Assembly (NCBI GenBank): GCA_013398955.1
Contig: VWPU01011865.1
Location: forward strand, 1-64,000
DNA: 64,000 bases
DNA from: Callaeas wilsoni
Taxonomy: Eukaryota; Chordata; Aves; Passeriformes; Callaeidae
Direction of reading: 5' to 3'
The translations under genes and the position numbers were made by a program. This document shows, piece after piece, positions 54,291 to 64,000 of this stretch. The first letter of the stretch is position 1, and each line of letters begins with the position of its first letter. The notes beneath the pieces were generated by a model. The model was not told the DNA's origin. It searched no databases and saw nothing but the letters and a program-made list of their open reading frames with translations.

Positions 54291-56745
54291 CATAATGTTT
54301 CCGTTTAATGTTTTTTTATGTTTTTGCATGTAAAATAGCTCAGAGAGCCACAGGGTCCCAAGGCTTGATCCTTACTTAAATAATTTAGACCCAGTCTGAA
54401 TGTCCACTCAGAGTCTTGAAAGAGAATGTATTTGGAAGGTCTCATTGATCCAGCCACCTGAGCAGGTGAGAGCCCTGGGGACTGCAGTAATCAACCAGAG
54501 GCACCCATGCCTCTGGGTGTCGAATTTGGTTCCTTGTGGGATAAGTAAGTAAAATGAATACCAGTGCTGCGTTGGGTTTTCCTTCATCCTGTAATTCAAT
54601 GATTTGTAGTTGTCTGAAGAGTACCTTTTGCATTGTACAGTTTGTTGTTCTGCTTTCTGAACTTGTGTATAACATGGATGTGCAGAAGCAAGCCAACCTA
54701 TTGTCATTGGTTAGAGAATGCCCCTTTAAAGCAGTGACAAAATTACTCTGTAGCTAGAAGTGTGACCATGAGAACTGCATTTTGATACCAGGAGAATGTC
54801 GAACTAGAGTTAAATTGAATGTCTGTTTCTTCAAGGAGGGTAAATTTAATCAGCTGCTCAAAATCAAATTAAGGGGGAAATCAGTTTGGAAAAACACAAG
54901 AATTACAATATAGCTAATGACCTGAGGTAATACTGGCAAGAAATTTGCTTTCACATTATAAAATGAAAAATTGTTTCTCTAAGAGGAACTGCTTGTAGCT
55001 CGTAATTGCCTATGGTAGTTCAGAGCCTGGTGTTTCCTTGAGAGAACAATTAAAATGTGCCGCCCTTCCACCATTTACTTCCCCTCTATTATAGTAGTAA
55101 TACCAACAGTTATTATACTGTGATCAAGCCTGTCAGTGTTTCTATCATAGCATTCTTTTCTAACTTGGATGTTAAGCTGGAAATGTTTTCCCAGACCAGC
55201 CTGAAACAGCTTTTTGCAGCTGGCAGTCCATGAGTGATCCACAAGTGTCGTATCTTTTGCAGAAACACAGGCTCTCCTACAGCATCGGTCCTTGTAAGAA
55301 CCATCTCTACATCTGGGAATAGAAAGTGAATCCTGCATTTGACTGCATTTTGCTGCAGAGAGGGATTTGGATTTTAATGTACAGATTATTTTGATTAACA
55401 TGGGTGAGTAGAGGGGCTTTATTCAGTGTGGTTGAAAGGGGAAAGGTCTCCTGCTGATTTACTTCCAGTATAAAGGGAAGACACTGAAGGAGCTGTGGCT
55501 CAAAGGTACTGCTGCTGTTCTCATCCCTGAAGGTGATCCCTTCTGGCATAAATTTGTCTTTCTTATTGACAGAGAATTTGGAGATGGTGGCCAGAAGCTG
55601 CAGCCATGACTCAGTAAGAAGGGGAAAAGTGCTGCTCTGATATTACCTAGAATTGCATTTAACTTAAACCAGCACAGTGCTTTGCTCTTCTGTGACCTTT
55701 ACCCATCAGGAGTTATTAGCTAATTGAATTCAGAAGGTAACTCCCTAACTGTTTTCAAACTAAATTAACTTGCTTCAAGGGACCAAGTTGTGTTTGTATT
55801 TCCACAGAGATAATGAGTTTAGGCTTCAACTGAAACCTTGCCAGATAATGAGGAAAAAATAAATCAATGACCTCACTCTTATCTGGTCTTAACAGGCAGG
55901 CTTTCCTTTGCTAAAAGTGACCCTGAAATGGTCTGGATTGATTCACACAAATACTGAACCCTGCATCCTGCTAAGCAGAGCTGTCCTGGGGAACGCTTTG
56001 CTCCACGAGGAGATCTAATCTGAGCATCAGCGAAGCTGCAAGGATTTGAATCACAACTTTTCATAGAGTCAAAATGAATGCTTCTGAGAAATTCAAATGA
56101 GCAGTGAAGATAGAGTTAAGGAAGAATTTAGCTTCAATACTTATTAGAGGAGAAAAACCACATTCTCACACTTGTGCCTGGGACTGAGCAGTCTTCATAG
56201 GCATATACTCCTCTGATTCTCCATAGACATATGCTTCTCTGATTATTTAATTAGCTGGTATTGTTAAATAAGAAATGCTTTACAGACGTTAAAGGGAGAT
56301 TGTTGCCTGCTGAGAACTGGCGTAGCTGTATTGGTGGAGATCTTTGGTACCTTGATTAATGGAAGAGGTACACAGCTCAGAAATGTTCCTCTCCAGAAGT
56401 ACCTCCTTACTCTCTATATGGATCTGTCAAATAAAGGCTTAAATCTTCAGGTAATAAATGTAATGAATAATAGTTTTACAGAATAGATGAGGCAATCTGT
56501 TCAAGTATGCAGAGCTAAGAGGCAGGAGATTTTAATTACTTGTAAAGAATCTATAAAACCTACTCTTAAAGTCCAAAAGAGAAAATTGAAATTTTATAGT
56601 AGCAATAGCAGTAGTAGTAGAAAAAACCATTCTGGCTTAATAAGAGATGTGATGTTTTAGGGAGAGATGGTTGCTTTTATCAAATTTGTTGACACAGGTT
56701 GTATAGTGCACCAATTCTTCTATTGTTGAACATCAAGGAAAAAGT
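54291..56745. other. Gene-poor region, no exon recognised
   Basis: Unique-looking sequence without splice-supported exons. Only short open frames are present. Confidence 0.45.
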
Positions 56746-56893
56746 GCCCCAAGGCAAAACCACTTGGACAAGGAGTTCAAAACCTGGCTGGACACAGCCC
56801 TGAGCAGCTGTCTGTTGTTGACTCTGCTCTGAGCACAGGTCAGGACTGGATGATCTGCCTTCCAAACTCAACCAATCTATGACTTTGTGAACC
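56746..56893 (+). mobile_element. CR1 LINE 3' fragment, diverged
   Basis: Sense CR1-like segments cctggctggacacagccctg, aggactggatgatctgcctt and ccaaactcaaccaatctatg place this at a diverged CR1 3' end of about 150 bp. Confidence 0.75.
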
Positions 56894-59800
56894 TAGAATA
56901 CATTTTTGAGGAGTGGCTAGGACCTTGTCATGGCAACTGAAAGAGAACATGCAAAGAACAGAGCTCAGGTCTCCTGTAGGGAAAGAAGGCTCTGAAAAGG
57001 GTTTTTCTCTCATGAATCAAACTGGACTCTTTGAGTTGCTTAGCTTTTTGTCCTTTTACAAAACCAAAGTCCCATGCAACTTTCAGAGAACTTACCTCCT
57101 GGGAACTGGCTGTGATGCCAGATTTATCAACCTGCCACCCCTGAAAACTGTGAGAAATTGGCCTTTGGCCATAAGTGAGTTCCACTCAGAGCAATCTTCA
57201 TTTGTGACTGGCTTGGATGTGCTTACTTCAGTGCTGCATCCAAAAGGATAAACGAACTTATTAGGGAGGTGGTTTGATCTGAGAATAAAGTTAATTCATT
57301 CTAACAACATCATAGGATAAAGCAAAATGGACAGAACACTCCCATAAAATAAACCAGATATGGAAATAAAATGTCAGAAGCTGAAATCATTCTATGTAAT
57401 GCATTTTATTTTTCAAGTATTTGCAGTGGAAATGTTTCTTTTAAATGGTCACATTTGGAAAATCTTTTGCTTAAAGAAATCAAATGAAAATATCCTCTGC
57501 CTTATATAAAATATTTCAATCTTTTAATATGTTGTTTCTGTGATTATTAAGATTAAAAGAATATAAGATAAAAAAGTAGATGTTTGAAAAGCTGCTTTGG
57601 GTCATTGTCTTCAAGCATTTGCCATAGCTCCTTAGTGACAACTTGAAGATTGTTATATAGTCAGAGTGCCATAGGGCTGAGAATTGAGGCTTGAACTTTA
57701 GGAAAGTTGTAGGATATTTTCTGCCAAGAAAAGTGAAGGGCTGAGTCCTTGCACGTGGTGGAGATCCAGTCAGAGACCACACAGAATGCAACATACTAAC
57801 ATATATATATATAAAAAGCTCCCCCCTCATACTAACAGTGAAGGAGTTGGCTGATATTTGATTCTAAAATTGATTAAATAGATAATTTTATCAAAGAGTC
57901 AAAACTGATCTGTTCAGCTGGATACATCTCCACATGGAAGCAGAATGTTCATCAAATACATGAACCACAACCACAGCTTTGATTATAAAGCTTTCACCCT
58001 AGTTTTAAGTTGTTTTGTGGTAACCAAACCCTTCTTTTCCTTTCTTGTCAGCTGTTGCCCTGCCTGTGTAATGCAGTCCACTTGACAACCAGGGCTCCAT
58101 CAATTTTATCAATGGTCATCTACTATGAGAAATTACAGATGGCAACTCCCCCGTCTCAGGGCAGTTGAAAATACATGACAGCTTCATGAGTTATATGAGG
58201 AGTGTTTCCTTCCTGCATAAGCTTATGTGGGCTCACAGATGTGCACACTTAGACTCCCAGCACAAATACATCTGGTCCCCTTCTCTTTTCAGGTCCTGAA
58301 ACTAAAATAGGTTGGATTACCACCAGTGGTAAGACCGAGTGTCAAAACATATGAAGAAGGAAAGTTTGTGTTTCTGTGGTTTTGATCTTTTTGTCTGGGT
58401 CCTTTGCAGACCTCAAGCTTTCCCCACACTTGAGATTTTCATAACTACTTGCTTTCTGTCCCTTGTGTGCAGTCTGGTTTCTAAAGAGGTAGGAGTTTGT
58501 TCACCAGCCTTTCCCCCACAGGCAGCATTAATGAGGTCTTTCTCTTCCACCCACACCCTGTTTTCAGGAAATGTGTAGGAACTTAATGACTGTAAGATTT
58601 CTGGCTTGTCTTATTAGATCTGAATTGTCCAGTGGGCTCACAAAAGGTTAGGGAAGAGACACAAACAAAAGACAAACACGCCTGGATGCAGACATGAAGA
58701 GCCTTGTTTCCTTAAGAAATGTCAGCATTTTAACTTTCTCTCAGAGCTGACTAGAGGAACGTCTGGAAAGAAACAGTGCTTTTCTGCTCAGATGGTTCTT
58801 CAGACCTGGGACTTTCAGGACAAGGCAGTGGCTGAAGGAGCCTGGCTGTTGGTGTCAAGATCGCCGCTCCCATGCTTGATGGGTCTGGACAAGTCTGAAC
58901 ATCCCTGTCCCTGCTGACCCACAGCAGGGCTTCATGGGTTTCCTCTCACATGTGCAATCTTTGCATTTCCTGGTGGTCTTCGTTTTAATGTCTGCCAGTG
59001 TATCCACTCTGAGCTGAAGGAGGTCATCATAATGTGACAATGTGGAAAACTGTTCTACTAGCTCAGTCCTTTAGCAAATTATTCAGTTTTGCTTTTCTCA
59101 GCAGCTTGCTTGCAATGATCCTTCCTTCTCGGCCTTCCCACTCCTTAGTATCAAAAGCCTGGATAGATGAAACCATTTTTGAAAGAGCTGGTGTCCAAAC
59201 AGTTAGGTGAGAAAGACTTCCAAAATTGCTACTGGCATCAACCTTCTTTCCTTGGAGGCTTTAAACTGGGCCACTCATTATTCTTCCTCTTCCAGCTACT
59301 GTGTTTCCAAGTGCAGGTTTTCTGTGCCAGCAGTAACTCACTGCCTGCAGTCACACCCCAGCACTGCAAGCACTTTCTGCTTGTCTGGATGGGTTCTGGA
59401 TACTCTTTCAGTCACAGCAGTGTCTTATCTCTGGTGCCTGATGAGTCCTTTCCAGGTACCCTCAACACTTAAATACTCATCTCCCTCTTGTTCTTACCCC
59501 AGGGCCTTGCCCAGCTGCTGGGGCTGACAGGAATAAAAGGTCTGGGATACCTCCCAGCCAGTGTGGCAGGCCCAAAGTCAGAGCAGTCTTGTGTCCCAAC
59601 AGGGATTCTCCTTTTATGTAACCGTATGCATAAAATAACAGTAGCTTGAAATTTTATTGTAGGATATAGGGGATGTGTGTTTGGGAAAGAACTGTGCTCA
59701 TGCAGGTTGTTACTGCAGTGTAGGAAGTCTCAGACCTCGGGCTCCAAGTTTTCATTTTGCTTAAAAAAAATTGAGCTGAAATGAAACAGTCCATCCTGCT

Positions 59801-60678
59801 TAAATTTTTTTCCCCCCTGCAGGGAAACTTAAAAAGTATATTTTAAATTCTAAACAAGGAAGGATGTTTCTTTTTAGAATTACCTGAAGATGCGATTTTA
59901 GATCCATTTTATTCCAGAGTCAAGATTTCTTGGGTGGCAATTCCTACTAGTTCTGTATGCTATGTAAAGCAGAGTCAGTTAGCTTGAAGACAGCAGGTGG
60001 TTACAGATGCTTTGATACTTAACTTTCAGTGATACTGTTGAAAGAAAAGCAGAGGTGGACTTAGAGGTTGTTGAAGTTTAGGTGGTTTAGTGTACTATCA
60101 AAAAAGACATCACAACAGCTACCTACAACTTATTGAGGATGGAAAACACCAATTTAATGTGGAGTTGGTATGTGTAATTATGTTCAAATTCTTCTTTAAT
60201 AATGTTGTCCATATTTGCAATACTGTAAATGTGAAAATGAATTTCTGTCTGAAAGAGTGCCGGTGTGAAGCAGCATATAATTTTGTTTTTGTTTGTGCTG
60301 TACTCTGCATAATTACAGTAATTATGCATATTAGGCTGTTCTGTGTAATGGCACCAGAAGGTAGATAATTTTGCCAATGGAGCAGCTTATATACATTTTG
60401 TACCATCTACAGAAGTGCTTTGAAGATCACTTAATACTGCTGATTTGCTCATAATAGGTCAGAAATTATTGCTGCTGCTGCTTCCAGAATGTCTATCTGG
60501 AAGAGATGTCTTCCATAAAAATCAGGTGCTACTAAAAAAATCAGAACTTTGTGTCTGAGAAAACAGAGAAAAGAAAAGGGTAAAAATCTTTAATTAGCTG
60601 GTAGGGCCTCTAGCAGTATGATATGACAGGAAGATGCAGCACAGATTATACTCTGCACAAGAAATTGCAAATATGGAG
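56894..60678. other. Gene-poor region with a palindromic AT-rich element
   Basis: No exon recognised. A (TA)n run occurs at 57801-57813. The segment about 60090-60410 is AT-rich, open in three frames over the same 280 bp, and contains a 23-bp near-perfect palindrome at 60306-60328. Confidence 0.45.
60306..60328. promoter_or_regulatory. Palindromic homeodomain/POU-type element
   Basis: Arms TGCATAATTAC and GTAATTATGCA are exact reverse complements separated by a single A. Each arm contains TAATTA-like homeodomain core and an ATTATGCAT POU-like sequence. It could be a dimeric transcription-factor site in an enhancer. The function is inferred from motif form alone. Confidence 0.35.
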
Positions 60679-60735
60679 CTATGGAATCATAAAATGGCCT
60701 GGGGTGGAAGGGACCTGTTCAATGCCATTTACTTA
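60679..60735 (-). mobile_element. Short CR1 LINE 3' fragment
   Basis: Reverse-oriented CR1 tip: atggaatcataaaatggcct followed by ggggtggaagggacctgttc. Fewer than 60 bases recognisable. Confidence 0.65.
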
Positions 60736-63545
60736 TTTTTCAACAGAACAAACTTAGATCGAGATACTTAATAAAGAACTAACATGAAAACTTAATTTAA
60801 AAATGAGTCTATGCAGAAGTACGTTGATGATAGAGAAAACAGATGGGGGAGGGAATGCGGGTGGGAAAAGTGGAGTCAGGCAGGGTGAGGTAAGCATGGA
60901 GTGAGATGCTACCTGGGTAAACTCAGAGTTTCAAAGGAAAAGTGGTATTTAGGAGATGGTTCCTTCAAATGTTCAGGAGAAATGCATAGAAGTCATCTTT
61001 TTTGCTGTATGAGGTAGTTTTTAGTAATGGTATTAGGCTAACTGGAGAGCTTGGCCATTCTGAGAGTCTTTTGTGTGCAGCAGTGAGGCTGCAGCACTGG
61101 GACCAGCTCTCCTGCAGATCTGACTCTGGCACTCAGTTGCAGTGGCCAACTTTTCTCAGCATGGGAAAACCCGATGTGGGGGGTCCTAGGGAGCCAGCCC
61201 TGTCCCTCTGTTAGAGGTGGGGGTTTCTAGGTGGTGGTCTGCAGATGCTGTGGCCTGGGAGAGCCTGGCACATGGATTTTACACTGGTCCCTCGCTCTCT
61301 GTGAGCAGTGTCCTGCTGGTAATGGCTGTTTTTCACTTGTTGCTACCCCTCAGAGTGATGGATATTGCTCAAGGTTTTCTTTTTCCTGCCAAAATAATCA
61401 TGGGTGGATAGGTAATGACTCATTTGTCAGAAAAGTTTGGGAACTAGTCACTGAAAGCAGAAGTGGAGTTGTTTGGGGAGATGAGCAGGGCACAGGGTCT
61501 AAAGCTGTCATGATTTGCTTCTGTGTTATGCTCTGCATACTCATCAAATTAGGGCTCTGTTCTGTGGGAAGGGATGCCTGAGTGACCCTGCTGGTCACAT
61601 GCATTAAAAGTGTCCTCAGCCCTGGTGAAGCAGGAATGCTGCTGCTAGATAAGAGCAGACTCTCTGAGAGGAGCTTTATGTCTCCCCAGGCTGAATGGAT
61701 TCACTCTGAAGTGAAAGCTGCATGAAAACCTCCAATGTCATTTTTAGCTCTGCTTCAAAAGGCATAGTTTGGCAGCACTGATTTAAGATATGCAGGCTGT
61801 GTGGGATACACTGTTATTTATCTTGTATTGATCTGGCCATCATAACCTGTGCTTTCCTGAGATGTAACGCTTGTGGTTCCCTTCTTGTTCGGTAAAACTC
61901 ACCTGCCACTTGCAGTTCATTTGAAATGCAGCAGCACACCTTGCCATGGATTTAAGCTGGCACATTCACCCTGCGCTGTTTTCTTTTTTCACCCAAATCA
62001 GGGTAGGTGTGAGTACATCCGGCTCTGGAAGGGGCTGGCTTTGGTTGTATGTAATATCCTCTCCTTGATCTCTGTTTGAGGGGACTCTGCACTGACATGT
62101 CATGTGAGATTCTGGGTTTTGACATCATGATAGAAGTCAGAAAGTAATAACAATTTGGCTATGGTGGCTCTGACAAAAGGCCATTTATTCCTCTCTGAAA
62201 TTTGGCTGAATTAATTTCCACTCATAAAAGGAGCCACAGATAAACATATTTTTCCCTGAGTGATTTGAAATGATGATTGTTGCTTTATTGACTGATGTGC
62301 ATTTCAGTCAACCCACTCTTCTTTTGTTGACATCTTTGTCGAATATTTAAGGTAATAAAAAGCTGTTTTCTCTTTGTTGGTCACCTCAAATATATTTGTG
62401 TTCTTCAGATAAAATTGTTATTGCTTTGGTTAGTATCTAAAAGAAAAAATGGTTATGGAAGTTGCAGAGTCTTGTTTATCAGCGCATAGTCGCAGGGAAG
62501 GGTGCTGTCATAATATAAAACTCAAGTCCAACTTTCTCCTTAATAAGAAAAGTGAAAAAATCTGGTCAAATAACAGAAAAAAGTTAATCTTAAAACTCAG
62601 AATTAAATCAGATGGTGAGATTTAACTGTAGACTAGTCAGCTGAGTGAGACCTTCAGTTTAGTATTGGGAAGGAAGCTGTTGTTCTCGGTGACCTGGAGT
62701 TGCTGACATGGCTGGGGGTGGTTTTGCTCTAATGTGCACAAGGGCTGAACAAATTATTCAGCCACTGCCCACTTTATTTCCCCAGGAAGTTTTCTAGCTG
62801 AAGTGTCTCTGCACTGCTTTTTTTTCTGATGGCACAGTTTGTAAACTTTGCTAACTACTGCTGTGCTACTAACACCCTTGTTCCGAGAACATCTTGGACT
62901 AGTTTTTTAATCTGTACTTTCATTCCTGAGATAATTTTTATCATTCATATAGAAGGATATGGCAAAGTGGAGGCCTTAGAGATGGAAGCATAGTCTCACT
63001 CTGTGCTGCGCTTCTCTGGGTGATACAAGTAGCTCCCCTGCAAGGTCAAGCAATCCAAGTGTACTTGAAGAGTTTGGACAGTTTCACTCTGTTTTTCAGA
63101 AGATCTCAAATGAAAGTCTGTCTTGTTTTGATGCATGAAGACTTCAGCAGTACTGCTTGCCTAAACTAAATTTTCCAGCATAAAATCAATCAGATATTCA
63201 AACTTGTATAGTGGAGAGTCTAAATGTCATTCATTTACTTGCAGGGACATGACAGTCTTCATTGATTTTTTAAAACCAGTGAGTTATTTGCACTCCTTGG
63301 AATATCAAAAAGAGAAGGGAAAAAGGGAACGAGGGAAGCTTATGTCACCTCATTCTTTTTCTGAATTCTGGATATCAAATTTTGGCCAGTAATTCCTAAT
63401 GACAGTAAGCAAAGAAATACCATTTCAGACCAGTTATCCTGCCTTTTGTCCAGCTGCAGATACTTGAGTGAGAGAGGAAGGTAAGAGAAACTACACAGTG
63501 ACACTTCCCTAACACTCTCCCAAATGTTTGGGATTTGTGGCTTAG
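60736..63545. other. Gene-poor region, no exon recognised
   Basis: Two open frames around 61000-61580 show no recognised homology. No clear transposon or RNA gene seen. Confidence 0.45.
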
Positions 63546-63697
63546 GGTCTCCGTCACTGCAAGTCTACCAAAATCTGTGAGCAGGTTTTGTGCCTTTGGG
63601 CCAAAAGTCTCCCTGGACTTGTTGCAGAAAGAACCCTAATGGTTGAACTTAATGGCCTTAGAGGTCTTTTCCAATCTAAATTATTCTGTGATTTGAA
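63546..63697 (+). mobile_element. CR1 LINE 3' fragment
   Basis: Sense CR1-like 3' end: ggttgaacttaatggcctta, then gaggtcttttccaatctaaa and ttattctgtgatt. The open frames across it are repeat-derived. Confidence 0.75.
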
Positions 63698-64000
63698 GCT
63701 GAGAGGAACACTCCAGTGTGTTGCAGGTGATCCTGGAGACCTCTCTGCCCCGCAGGAGGGAAGGTTGCGCCAGCTTTGTGAGAAATTTGTCTTGGCCCGG
63801 TTGGAGGAGCGATTGGAGCTGAAGGGCAGAGGAGGCCAGGGGATGAATGTCATAAGCCACACTGCAGATGAGTGTTGGTCTGGTCACCAATAGTTCTGTC
63901 ATGGCAATAATGCTACATGATTATAGCAAAGTTGTCCCTTCTAAAAGAAGTACAGGACAGACTTGGAAAAGTTTTTGAAAAGAGTTGCGACTCTCAAACT

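Overview
This is vertebrate nuclear DNA, almost certainly from a bird. It has split genes with GT-AG (and two GC-AG) introns, CpG-island promoters and about 1.5-2% recognisable CR1 LINE remnants with the avian 3' signature (TTCCAACCC..ATTCTATGATTCTATGAT). It also has two solo LTRs flanked by 6-bp target-site duplications. Composition and LTR style suggest a neoavian, possibly a songbird, but I cannot fix the species. There are no prokaryotic genes, CRISPR arrays or recognisable tRNA/rRNA genes.

Two protein-coding genes are fully contained and converge tail to tail. ACOT9 (mitochondrial acyl-CoA thioesterase 9) runs on the + strand from 5473 to 25745 in 15 coding exons. I reconstructed it exon by exon: 1278 coding bases, phase-consistent throughout, 425 residues. 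PRDX4 (endoplasmic-reticulum 2-Cys peroxiredoxin 4) runs on the - strand from 40784 to 32578 in 7 coding exons: 792 coding bases, 263 residues. The ACOT9-PRDX4 convergent pair is the arrangement known at human Xp22.11. By that synteny the CpG island at the left edge (1-430) may be the promoter of the next gene, SAT1, transcribed leftward out of the window; no SAT1 codons are visible.

Layout: 1-430 CpG island with a strong CTCF-type motif; 431-5100 intergenic with CR1 pieces; 5100-5800 ACOT9 CpG island and exon 1; 5473-25745 ACOT9, with CR1 copies in introns 7 and 11; 25746-32522 intergenic between the two 3' ends; 32523-40784 PRDX4, with a solo LTR in intron 1; 40785-41400 PRDX4 CpG island carrying a GC-rich minisatellite; 41400-64000 gene-poor DNA with CR1 copies, a solo LTR (50198-50749), an old RT-bearing LINE fossil (about 52950-54290) and one notable palindromic AT-rich element (60306-60328).

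The most interesting observation is a candidate second terminal exon in PRDX4 intron 6 (32952-32998, - strand). It is in phase, has good splice signals and a branch-point match, and encodes a 16-residue tail of exactly the same length as the normal last exon, with a similar start (IKPEEA versus IIPDPA). It lacks the YF motif that makes this enzyme class sensitive to hyperoxidation. If used, it would give a peroxiredoxin 4 with different redox behaviour. The other standout is that ACOT9 uses two GC-AG introns.
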